From Chloroflexi bacterium TSY (GTDB lineage Bacteria; Chloroflexota; Anaerolineae; Caldilineales; Caldilineaceae), in assembly GCA_019217005.1 (NCBI GenBank), contig JAHBNG010000121.1:1-46257 (forward strand): DNA of 46,257 bases, written 5' to 3'. This document shows, one piece after another, positions 26,782 to 35,164 of the stretch. Numbering within the stretch: the first letter of the stretch is position 1; every line of letters begins with the position of its first letter. Below the pieces are notes generated by a model. It was not told the origin of the DNA. It saw only the letters and a list, made by a program, of their open reading frames with translations, and ran no database searches. The position numbers were made by a program, and so were the translations under genes.

Positions 26782-27360
26782 TTAGAAGATGCTGGCGATT
26801 CCCTTGCCGATGTCAACGAAAAAGTTTTTGATCTTTTCCACTGCGTTTTGCAGGAATTCCACTATATTTTCGAATATATTCAGGAAGAAGTCCGATATCG
26901 TATTGACTATATTCATGACGGTCGAATGCAGAATATCCATCCCCATAACGATCGCGTGCTGTACTTCCGGTGATTTATCTTTACCAACTTCAATGACCTT
27001 GTCATATGTCTTGTCGATGGCAGCGATTGCGTCTTTTTTCGCCTGTTCTCGTTGTGCATTCATTTTCGTTATGAAGTCGCTCTTTCCCCCTTCTGGGTCA
27101 GCTTCGAGTTCAGCTGTTGCGTCTAGAAGGCCGGACTGCTGCTCATCTGCGGACGCTTGCATAGTGGCTTGCATATCTTGCCTGACTTCATCCAGCTCTG
27201 GAGGAAGCTCCGCTGGGACATCAAATGAAACGAAGTTGAGAGGAAGCGCAAAGGATACAGTCGGCTCCGACTTGTAGTGCTCCCGCATCTCTCCCAAAAT
27301 AGTTACGAACTCTGTTGTTTCAGTTGCGAACTCTGTTGCTTCATAGGTCTGTGTTGTCAT
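26782..27360 (-). CDS. Helical protein B, paralog of 24448-25005, beside the C25-like peptidase
   Basis: 192 residues; ATG at 27360 after AAGGAAAA. It shares with protein A the EHYKSEP motif, the LP and PELDEV segments, and AIDKTYDKVIEVGK near residue 120. The last 45 residues are strongly amphipathic and aromatic (TISDFFLNIFENIVEFL, then NFFVDIGKGIASIF), the type of sequence that can insert into or lie on a membrane. No signal peptide and no known family. First gene of the minus-strand run, with the peptidase next. A role as a peptidase-released effector or as a scaffold is inference. Confidence 0.65.
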   Translation of the reverse strand: MTTQTYEATEFATETTEFVTILGEMREHYKSEPTVSFALPLNFVSFDVPAELPPELDEVRQDMQATMQASADEQQSGLLDATAELEADPEGGKSDFITKMNAQREQAKKDAIAAIDKTYDKVIEVGKDKSPEVQHAIVMGMDILHSTVMNIVNTISDFFLNIFENIVEFLQNAVEKIKNFFVDIGKGIASIF

Positions 27361-27595
27361 GAGATTTTCCTTACGTTACATGTCTGGGATTTATCTTCGA
27401 CTTCCAAAGTCGGCAGTAAGCCCAACTTTGGATTTGAACTTGAAAAGGTTTACTTTATGGCACCGCGCAGCTAGTGTACACTAGTTTGTTCGGACGTCCT
27501 GAATACATTGTAGCGGGTGCCCGTCCTCAAATTGTGACCACTTTGTGACCAGTCAATTCATGACGACGACTTTAAGGACAATCCAAATTTTAAAA

Positions 27596-27666
27596 GATCC
27601 ACAGATGGACAGGATTGACTCGATTTTCCCTCTTCTAATCCTGTTCATCCTGTCCATCTGTGGATC
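27596..27666. repeat. 20-bp perfect palindromic repeat with T-run
   Basis: GATCCACAGATGGACAGGAT (27596-27615) and its exact complement (27647-27666), followed by ATTCTTTTTTT. It lies in the 549-bp gap between divergent genes, so it does not end either one. The text resembles short palindromic repeats scattered in many bacterial genomes (from memory). The rest of the gap, 27361-27595 and 27667-27909, shows no gene. Confidence 0.6.
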
Positions 27667-27909
27667 ATTCTTTTTTTAGAATCGCCTAAGCAAACAGGGC
27701 CGCTTGTTTCCACGTGCTTTATCGGGTACAATGTGGTTCAGATTGATAATTCGACAACATCACCGACAGCGGTTGCGGCATTCATTTGCTCTCACTATGA
27801 CTTGCCACAGGTAAATGCTGTCCAATAGTAAAAATCCGTGTGCATTCGTGTCCTATTTCTTTCTTGATTTTATTTAACTGGCTACGTCACAGAACGAAAA
27901 ACCGATTTG

Positions 27910-28911
27910 ATGACCGATAGTTCTATTCTACTAAGTGTTCAAAATCTAACAACCCAATTCTTCTCTCAGGAAGGTGTTCTGGAAGCCGTGGATGGGGTGA
28001 GCTTTGAGATTCGCAGAGGTGAAGCCTTGGGCATTGCTGGTGAGAGTGGTTGTGGCAAGAGTGTCACTGCCCAATCCATCCTGCGCATCGTGCCCAAGAA
28101 CGGCAAAATTGTTGACGGAGAAATCTTGTGGCAGCAAAATGGGCAATCTGTCGATCTCATCAAGCTTGACGACAGAGGGCAGCAAATCCGTCAACTCCGC
28201 GGTGGCGAGATTTCGATGGTCTTCCAGGAGCCAATGTCGGCCTTCAGTATGGTCTATACGATTGGCAACCAGATCATGGAGGTCATCCGGCTGCATCAAC
28301 AATGCAGCTCACAGGAAGCCAGAGTGAGAGCCATCGAGATGCTGCGTCGAGTCGGCATGCCCAAGCCGGAACAGACCATCGACGCCTATCCATTTGCCCT
28401 CAGTGGTGGTATGCGTCAACGCGCCATGATTGCCATGGCTCTTTCCTGCCACCCGGCGTTGCTCATTGCAGATGAGCCGACCACTGCTGTGGATGTCACA
28501 ATCCAAGCTCAGGTACTTGAACTCATGAAGGATCTGCAGCGAGAGTTGGGCATGGCGTTAATTGTCATTACCCACGATCTGGCCGTGATCTCCGAGCTGT
28601 GTGATCAGGTGATGGTGATGTATCTGGGCAAAGACGTCGAGAGCGCACCAGCCGACGAACTTTTTAGTAATCCCAAACATCCCTATACGGTCGGTCTGCT
28701 ACGCTCAGTTCCGGAATTGGGAATGGGTCATACCCAAGAGCTCGCTCCCATTGATGGAACTGTCCCCAATCCATATCAGCGTCCAGCCGGTTGTCCCTTT
28801 CACCCCCGCTGCCCAGCCTTCATACCAGACGTTTGTGATGTCCACTATCCACAGCAGATCGAGGTCGCCAAAGAGCACCGAGTTCGCTGCCATCTTTACG
28901 TACAGGAGTAG
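27910..28911 (+). CDS. ABC transporter ATP-binding protein, OppD/DppD type
   Basis: 333 residues from the ATG at 27910. Walker A GESGCGKS, signature LSGGMRQR, Walker [14 protein letters not shown]-loop VITHDLAVI, and the OppD C-terminal zinc/Fe-S-like region with CPFHPRCP. It energises uptake with its partner at 28916 and the permeases at 15997 and 17079. Four bases separate its stop from the next ATG. Its placement 10 kb from the permeases, with unrelated genes between, suggests the operon was split. Confidence 0.9.
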   Translation: MTDSSILLSVQNLTTQFFSQEGVLEAVDGVSFEIRRGEALGIAGESGCGKSVTAQSILRIVPKNGKIVDGEILWQQNGQSVDLIKLDDRGQQIRQLRGGEISMVFQEPMSAFSMVYTIGNQIMEVIRLHQQCSSQEARVRAIEMLRRVGMPKPEQTIDAYPFALSGGMRQRAMIAMALSCHPALLIADEPTTAVDVTIQAQVLELMKDLQRELGMALIVITHDLAVISELCDQVMVMYLGKDVESAPADELFSNPKHPYTVGLLRSVPELGMGHTQELAPIDGTVPNPYQRPAGCPFHPRCPAFIPDVCDVHYPQQIEVAKEHRVRCHLYVQE

Positions 28912-28915
28912 GGTG

Positions 28916-30239
28916 ATGTCTCTAGTCGAGAAAGCGAAAACTGACAATGCTCAAAGAGACAATGTTCTAGAGATCACAGGGCTGCGCAAACACTTCCCCA
29001 TCATACGCGGCTTTTTTCGGCGTACAGAAGGCTACGTGAATGCAGTTGACGGCATCAACTTTCATGTGGTCCGGGGTGAAACGTTGGCCCTCGTGGGCGA
29101 AAGCGGCTGTGGCAAGACGACAACTGGGCGTTGCGTCATGCGCGCAATTGAGCCGACCTCTGGCAGGATTCTCTTTCGCAAACGAGATGGTGAGGAGATC
29201 AACATGACGGAGTTGGATCGAGTTACGCTTCGTTCGACCCAACGCCACATGGGCATGATCTTTCAAGATCCCTTTTCCTCGCTTAACCCCCGGATGACTG
29301 TGTTAGAGATCATTGGTGAGCCGTTTGTCACCCGCAAACTGGTGAAGAACCGACGAGAATTGGAAGATCGAGTCGCTCGCCTTCTGCGTAGCGTGCGTCT
29401 CGACCCAACTTATATGCGTCGCTATCCTCATGCGTTTAGCGGTGGACAGCGGCAGCGTATTGCAATTGCCCGTGCATTGGCTTTGGATCCAGACTTTGTG
29501 GTGGCGGACGAACCAGTTTCTGCACTGGATGTCTCGGTACAGGCTCAGATTCTCAGTCTCAGTAGATCCAAATTTGGCGTTTTTGGCGATTTTCAGTCGA
29601 GATTGCAGGGATTTTGGAGTCATTTATTCAGATTTCGGTTACAGAAAACAACCTATTTCATATCTGAAAATCGCCCAAATCTAACGCAAAAACTAGATAT
29701 CGACCGGCAAATTTGTATTTATGTCAACTGTTTAGCCAGAATTCTCTCTCAAAACCTGAAATTTGGATCTACTGAGTCTACTGCGAGAGCTGCAAGCTGA
29801 GCTGAATCTAACCTATCTCTTCATCACCCACAATCTTTCGGTGGTCGAGTATATTAGCAATCGAGTGGCGGTTATGTATGTGGGGCAAATCGTGGAGTTT
29901 AGCGGCACAGATGCCATGTTCAGTCGTCCCAGACATCCCTATACGGAAGCGCTGCTGTCGGCTGTCCCGACCATCAAGACAAACTCTTCGGGGGTCGATT
30001 CTGCTGGACAAGGACGAGAACGCATCATTCTGGAAGGCGATGTGGCCGATCCAGCCAATGTGCCTGAAGGCTGCAATTTTCATCCGCGGTGTCCCTACGT
30101 ACAGGATATTTGCCGGGTGGAAGAACCAGATTTGAACAACATGGCTGAGCCAGGTGAACGACCTCATTATGCACGTTGCCACTTTGCCGACGAATTGCAG
30201 TTGCAAGGTGTAAAAAATCATCCCTCAGTTCACACATAA
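28916..30239 (+). pseudogene. ABC transporter ATP-binding protein, OppF/DppF type, split by a MITE
   Basis: ATG at 28916 (MSLVEKAKTDN). The first half is intact with Walker A GESGCGKT, signature FSGGQRQR and Walker B VVADEPVSALD. The 215-bp MITE at 29560 follows SVQAQIL. With its 5-bp duplication it adds 220 bases, so the frame shifts: translation runs through the element and stops at 29800. The rest ([11 protein letters not shown]-loop [19 protein letters not shown]) lies in another frame to 30239; without the MITE the text reads [16 protein letters not shown]. The product lacks the H-loop and C-terminal domain and is probably inactive, unless another OppF substitutes. Confidence 0.9.
29560..29774 (+). 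mobile_element. 215-bp MITE, copy 3
   Basis: Same 16-bp ends as copies 1 and 2; target duplication AGTCT at 29555-29559 and 29775-29779. It differs from them at one position (GGCGATTTT here, GGCTATTTT there). It disrupts the second ABC ATPase gene. Confidence 0.93.
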
Positions 30240-30418
30240 TTCGCCAAGCTACTGGTCAATCCGTATCATGCAGTCCTGAACAATCTATTTTATCGTTCAA
30301 AACAATAACCAAAGCCGAATGATACCGAGTATACAAGGAGGTCTATTATGTAGAAGACAGCGCTATTGTGTTCCCGGCGGGGACGACTAGCTTTACCTGC
30401 GCCCGAATAATTAACAAT

Positions 30419-30491
30419 TATACTCCGCAGCAGCACATTATAACATTCTCTCTCGACTAAAAAGTGTTATTTTATGGCGCTGCTCAGTATA
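30419..30491. repeat. Imperfect palindrome ending in the TATACTGA motif, copy 3
   Basis: The left arm begins TATACTCCGCAGCAGC at 30419 and the right arm ends GCGCTGCTCAGTATA at 30491; both continue inward with TATAACA/TGTTATT. The right arm is the third copy of the motif at 1710 and 18361. The surrounding gap (30240-30504) also holds a strong AAGGAGG site followed by ATG TAG at 30348. Confidence 0.5.
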
Positions 30492-30504
30492 ATAAGCAAT
30501 AGCA

Positions 30505-30659
30505 GGGGTGGTTCAGAATTAGGTTTACACTTTTGATACATAGATAAAAATCTATATGAGGTCATTTTCTGCCTGAGCATGGCTCAAAGTAGAAAATATA
30601 AACATCTTTTCTCTTTGCAAAAATGTAAACCTAATTGTCCGCCTAAAATGAACCACCCC
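30505..30659 (+). mobile_element. 155-bp MITE, copy 1
   Basis: Ends GGGGTGGTTCA and TGAACCACCCC, each followed inward by AATTAGGTTTACA-type text, and an exact 8-bp duplication CAATAGCA at 30497-30504 and 30660-30667. Copy 2 at 41638-41792 has the same length and lies inverted. An 8-bp duplication and TTTACA-type ends suit IS256-family mobilisation. It lies 55 bp upstream of the binding-protein gene. Confidence 0.9.
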
Positions 30660-30721
30660 CAATAGCAAATTGTTAATTATTTGTCAGTACGAATCAACAT
30701 CTATCACAAAGGAGAAAGTTT

Positions 30722-32779
30722 GTGAACCGACAAAAAGTAATAGTCCAACTAATTTCACTGCTAACAATTGCTGTTCTCATTTTGTCAGCTTGCGGTACAC
30801 CAGCGGCCCCGGCAGATCAGGCGGGTGGTGAGGAAGCTGCATCAACAGCCGCAGATGCTCAAACAACTAGCGGAGCAATCCTGACCGACAAACCAGCTGA
30901 CGCTGGCGAACGTGAAGTACAAGCTGAAGTTTACAACTCACCGGCCGATGCGGGGGGAATTGACGAATATAGTGAGGCACCTCAGTTAGCGGAACAGGTC
31001 GCCAGCGGAGATCTGCCATCAGTGGCCGAACGTTTGCCCAACAACCCAATCGTGGTGCAACCGGAAGAAGCCATTGGCAAATATGGTGGCATCTTGCGCA
31101 AGACGGTCTCCGGACAGCGGGGTATGGGCGAAATGGGATGGTGGGTCATCGAGCCGCTCACGCTCCATTCACCCAAGGGCGTGATCATTCCTAATGTGGC
31201 AGAGAGTTGGGAATGGAACGACGACTACACGCAATTGACACTCAATCTCCGAGAGGGCATCCACTGGAGCGACGGTGAGCCCTTCACTGCCAATGATGTG
31301 ATGTTCTGGTGGAACGATATTATTCTCAACGAGGAATTAACGCCCAATCCGCCCACGCTGCTCAACCGCGGAGGCGAACTGGCCCAGTTGGAGATGATCG
31401 ATGACTTCACAGTACAGTTTACGTTTGCCGAACCCTATGCCCTCTTTCCCACTTATCTAGGAAGTTGGGGTGGCCCTCGCGAAGGACCAACAACCAGCCC
31501 CAAGCATTTCCTCTCTCAGTTCCACCCAACTTATACTGACATGGCCGATATTGATGCGCTGATGGAGGAAGGCAGTTTCGATACCTGGATGGACTTGTTT
31601 GGACAGCAAAATAACAAAGGAAATCTGAATAAGCCGTCGCTTGCGGCCTGGATCCCAACGACAGAGCCACCAAATCCTGTGGAAGTCTATGTACGCAATC
31701 CCTACTTCTGGAAAGTCGACTCGGCAGGCAACCAACTGCCCTATATCGACGAAATACATGAAATCCGAGTGGCTGATGCTGAAGCTGCTCTGCTCAAAAC
31801 CATTGCTGGTGAGCTTGATTTTGTCCGCGGTTTAGGCACTGCCAATATCCCGATTTTGAGTGAAAACAAGGAAAGCGGCAATTTCCGCTTTGCCTATGCC
31901 AACTGGATGCCGAACTCCTATGGCAACATCATGTTCAACTACACCACCGAAGATGAAGCGAAGCGAGAACTCTACAACAACAAGGATTTCCGCCATGCGC
32001 TCTCGGTTGCCATCAATCGTGAAGAGAGCATCAAATTGATCTACAAGGGCGGTGTCTTTGCCTCACAGATTGCACCGCTGCGTGGTGCACCCTATCACGG
32101 GGAATCGGAACTCTTCCAATCTTGGACCCAATATGATCCAGAGTTGTCCAATCAGATGTTGGACGATATCGGTCTAACTGAACGGGATACCGATGGCTTC
32201 CGTCTGGGACCCAATGGCGAGGAGCTGTTGCTCATTATCTCGGCTACCACTGCCTGGCCCTCAGAGACTCCTGAACTCATGGAGTTGGTCAAAGGCTACT
32301 GGGCCGAAGTAGGTATCAATGCCACCGTTACGCCAGAGGCAGGTCCACTCTGGGGCACGCGCCACAATACTGGTGAACATGATGTATCGGCACGCGGCGG
32401 TCACTTCGGTGGCGGTCCCGTTCACCCAACCCTGAACGCCAACACTTTTGCTCTGGGAGGTTGGCAGTGGGGACCAGATTGGGCGCTTTGGCTGGATACG
32501 AATGGTGAACAGGGCGCAGAACCACCAGAAGATGCAAAGCGACTGCGCGTATTACGCGACCAAATCCTGGGTGAACCAGATGAAGATACGCGCAACGCCT
32601 TGATGCAAGAAGTCTTCGAGATCCACATGGACAACATATGGTCGATTGGTTTGGTCGTCGATGATCCTAAATTTGGCCAACTCACCAACGTCCACAATCG
32701 GTTGCGCAATGTGGTGACCTGGTCTATCTCCGGTGAATGGACGCCCACGATTCCGGCGCAGTGGTTCGTTAATGAATAG
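30722..32779 (+). CDS. ABC transporter solute-binding lipoprotein, family 5
   Basis: 685 residues; GTG start after AAAGGAG. Lipoprotein signal with a hydrophobic core and lipobox LSAC (Cys24), then a low-complexity Ala/Thr-rich spacer, so it is anchored outside the membrane. SBP_bac_5 features: LTLNLREGIHWSDGEPFTANDVMF-type region and FRHALSVAINREE. It delivers a peptide, oligosaccharide or similar ligand to the DppBC-type permeases. The length fits the long variants common in Chloroflexota. An intact gene just downstream of the disrupted ATPase. Confidence 0.92.
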   Translation: MNRQKVIVQLISLLTIAVLILSACGTPAAPADQAGGEEAASTAADAQTTSGAILTDKPADAGEREVQAEVYNSPADAGGIDEYSEAPQLAEQVASGDLPSVAERLPNNPIVVQPEEAIGKYGGILRKTVSGQRGMGEMGWWVIEPLTLHSPKGVIIPNVAESWEWNDDYTQLTLNLREGIHWSDGEPFTANDVMFWWNDIILNEELTPNPPTLLNRGGELAQLEMIDDFTVQFTFAEPYALFPTYLGSWGGPREGPTTSPKHFLSQFHPTYTDMADIDALMEEGSFDTWMDLFGQQNNKGNLNKPSLAAWIPTTEPPNPVEVYVRNPYFWKVDSAGNQLPYIDEIHEIRVADAEAALLKTIAGELDFVRGLGTANIPILSENKESGNFRFAYANWMPNSYGNIMFNYTTEDEAKRELYNNKDFRHALSVAINREESIKLIYKGGVFASQIAPLRGAPYHGESELFQSWTQYDPELSNQMLDDIGLTERDTDGFRLGPNGEELLLIISATTAWPSETPELMELVKGYWAEVGINATVTPEAGPLWGTRHNTGEHDVSARGGHFGGGPVHPTLNANTFALGGWQWGPDWALWLDTNGEQGAEPPEDAKRLRVLRDQILGEPDEDTRNALMQEVFEIHMDNIWSIGLVVDDPKFGQLTNVHNRLRNVVTWSISGEWTPTIPAQWFVNE

Positions 32780-32789
32780 GTAAGTGTCG

Positions 32790-33830
32790 ATGCGGGAAAA
32801 TCCCTTACGTGTTGCCATCGCTGGTTGTCACCGCATGGCATTGCACACGCTGACCAACCACAATTTTGCGGCAGCCTTTGACGCCGTGCCAGAAACGCAG
32901 ATTGTATCTGTCTTCGACTTGGGTGCCGAAACCCGATCTGATTTCATCAAATATTGGGGTGAAATGCCCGTTTACGATGACTTCGCGCAAATGCTGTCTG
33001 ACGTGCAACCCGACATCGTCTGTATTGCGACGCGACAAACGATGCATGCCGAACAGATCGAACAGGCCGCCGCCGCTGGCGTGCGCGGGATCCTTTGCGA
33101 CAAACCGCTGGCAACGACATTGACTGAGTCTGATCACATCGTTGCCGCTTGTCGCACACATCGTGTTGCATTGGCCTTTGGACTGGATCGACGCTGGCAG
33201 CAACCCTACCAACATCTGCGTCAGTTGATTGCTGATGGCGCAGTCGGCCAAGTCAAGAGTGTCATTGTTCACGGTCTGCCCAATCTGATCAACCACGGAT
33301 GTCACTGGTATGATGCAACGCTGATGCTGCTGAGCGATCCAGAACCAGTTTGGTTAAGTGGTTTTGTCGACGATGTTTCGGCAGAACCACCTGATTCACG
33401 CAGACGTCTTGATCCTCCTGGGCGGGGACAAGTAGGCCTGGACAATGGTATCGAACTCTATTTTACGACCGATGGGGGCAAAAAGCCTGCATTTGACGTC
33501 CTTGGGACAGATGGAAGGCTCATCATTCTCAACGATGCGGCTGAAGCGTATCTTTGGTCAGCACCAGAAGATGGACAGGTCAATGGATTACGCTCTCTCG
33601 ATCTGCCAGAGCACGGAGAAAACTGGCCGGCTGGCCCAGCGATGGTGCGTGATCTCGTTCATGCCATAGAAAATAAAACGCCCACTGCTTGTGACACGGA
33701 ACAAGCGCGTCGTGCTACAGAGATCGGATTTGCGTTTCATTTGTCCCACCAACAGGATGGTGCCAGCATATCTTTGCCAGCTATGGAACGTACCCAATCA
33801 ATCCCATCTTTCCCTTGGGGCAATGAATAA
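32790..33830 (+). CDS. Gfo/Idh/MocA family oxidoreductase
   Basis: 346 residues from the ATG at 32790 (a GTG at 32784 is also possible). The Rossmann start is degenerate (VAIAGCHRMALH), CDKPLA replaces EKPxA, and NHGCHWYDATLMLLSDPEPV gives the C-terminal catalytic-type His/Asp. It starts 10 nt after the binding-protein stop, so it is co-transcribed with the importer. That placement suggests it acts on the imported compound. Confidence 0.88.
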   Translation: MRENPLRVAIAGCHRMALHTLTNHNFAAAFDAVPETQIVSVFDLGAETRSDFIKYWGEMPVYDDFAQMLSDVQPDIVCIATRQTMHAEQIEQAAAAGVRGILCDKPLATTLTESDHIVAACRTHRVALAFGLDRRWQQPYQHLRQLIADGAVGQVKSVIVHGLPNLINHGCHWYDATLMLLSDPEPVWLSGFVDDVSAEPPDSRRRLDPPGRGQVGLDNGIELYFTTDGGKKPAFDVLGTDGRLIILNDAAEAYLWSAPEDGQVNGLRSLDLPEHGENWPAGPAMVRDLVHAIENKTPTACDTEQARRATEIGFAFHLSHQQDGASISLPAMERTQSIPSFPWGNE

Positions 33831-33884
33831 ATTCGAGCTCTTTGCGCTTTTGTGGAGTAACGAGAGATTGGGGAAACGAGTAAG

Positions 33885-34844
33885 ATGATGAAGGCTGCCT
33901 GGGATTGGCATCTGCCACGCGCAACCGCAGAGGAAGAGCATGCACTTGTCGCGTTTGCCCATGAATTGGGGTTCGATACGCTGATCATTCACGATCCCAC
34001 ACAAACGGTGATGGACGTCGCGAGTACTTTGGGATTGAAAGCGCTCGCTATCGTCACACCCTGTGCAACCGATACATTTGCCGAACAACATCCAGACGCA
34101 CTCCAGCAAATATTGCCTGCTGAGGAAGCTATCGTTTATGCGGCACGCAACCTGGAATGGGAGTCATACACAAGACAAGCACATCGTTGGTTTCCAATCA
34201 TGCAGATGTCGCCGACGCTCTGTTTTGAGCATCCTGCATCCCAAGACGAGCTTCAAAACCGCATAAGCAAGGCGCTTTCCCTGGCTGACGGCGTGGCCTT
34301 TGACGGATTTGGCTTTCTAAACCATTATGCTTGCTTCTGCGAGAGATGTCAGACCATCCGTCAGACAATACAAACTAAAAACCCGGATCAGCACACTGAA
34401 GAGATCATCGCACAAATGTCGGAGGAGAGTTTGGTTCAGATTTCCCAAATACTCTATGCTCATGCCAAGTCCGTCAACTCGAATGCGATTGTAACCAACC
34501 ACCTGTGGCCTCCTTTTCGACCCAACCCCTACTACGGAAATCGACTCAGACTCGATTATTGCAGTCAGACCATCTCCTGGTTTTACAAACCAAATTGGAG
34601 CTTGGCGCGCGTTGAGTTTGAAGCCAAAGAGATGAAGCGGTTAGAAGACCTCAGCGCCAACCGCTTCATCCCCTTTATCGGCATGTTTGACGATCCTTAT
34701 CTGGCAAGATCGGCAGAAAGAATTTCTGCAGAATTGACGATCGCAACGAAATATGGGGGAGGGCATTTGGTTTTCTGCAATTTGAAATCTCTCTGGGACT
34801 ACCCCGCAGTTGGCAAAGCTGTAAAAACCGTATTAGCCATGTAG
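33885..34844 (+). CDS. Unknown protein, possibly a TIM-barrel hydrolase-like fold
   Basis: 319 residues; tandem ATG at 33885/33888. No family recognised with confidence. The order of short strands and helices (LGFDTLIIHDP, LGLKALAIVTPC, VAFDGFGFLNHYACFC, GGGHLVFCNLKSLWD) suggests a TIM barrel like those of putative glycoside hydrolases, with a CFCERC pair in the middle. No signal peptide. It lies 54 nt after the Gfo/Idh/MocA gene and probably ends the importer operon, before the GC-rich hairpin at 34875. Confidence 0.5.
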   Translation: MMKAAWDWHLPRATAEEEHALVAFAHELGFDTLIIHDPTQTVMDVASTLGLKALAIVTPCATDTFAEQHPDALQQILPAEEAIVYAARNLEWESYTRQAHRWFPIMQMSPTLCFEHPASQDELQNRISKALSLADGVAFDGFGFLNHYACFCERCQTIRQTIQTKNPDQHTEEIIAQMSEESLVQISQILYAHAKSVNSNAIVTNHLWPPFRPNPYYGNRLRLDYCSQTISWFYKPNWSLARVEFEAKEMKRLEDLSANRFIPFIGMFDDPYLARSAERISAELTIATKYGGGHLVFCNLKSLWDYPAVGKAVKTVLAM

Positions 34845-34874
34845 ATAAAGTGCATTTGACAAGTGATTGAGCGG

Positions 34875-34923
34875 TGCGGCGGGTAACAGGTGACGCACAT
34901 CTCGCCACCTGTTACCCGCCGCA
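34875..34923 (+). terminator. GC-rich 18-bp stem after the importer operon
   Basis: TGCGGCGGGTAACAGGTG (34875-34892) pairs exactly with 34906-34923 around a 13-base loop. It lies 31 nt past the stop at 34844. There is no T-tract, so it may be a transcript-stabilising stem or a repeat rather than an intrinsic terminator. Confidence 0.5.
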
Positions 34924-34953
34924 TCGTTCTGTCCTAATCCTCTAGGGGTGAGC

Positions 34954-35016
34954 ATTAAATAAGTTGAACATGTCATTCTCGAGTGAAACAAAGAATCTAT
35001 GTTCAACTTATTTAAT
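34954..35016. repeat. Hairpin with AT-rich stem and GTCATTCTCGAG loop core
   Basis: Perfect 18-bp stem ATTAAATAAGTTGAACAT (34954-34971) with its complement at 34999-35016. The loop reads GTCATTCTCGAG then AAAGAATCT, the reverse complement of the loop core at 24372-24433 although the stems are unrelated. It fills the gap before the ATPase gene. The remaining bases, 35017-35164, include a possible TATGATACAAT promoter element near 35121. Confidence 0.6.
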
Positions 35017-35164
35017 TCCAATTCTCGAACACGTGCAGTCCCATAAAATTTGGTGATTCGGTCACGATTTATCACGGTTGGATCTAGATGCAATCTCAAC
35101 CTTTCGCAACATGTTTGCCGGATATGATACAATTTGTGCATGTGAATCAAAATGGAGACTGACC

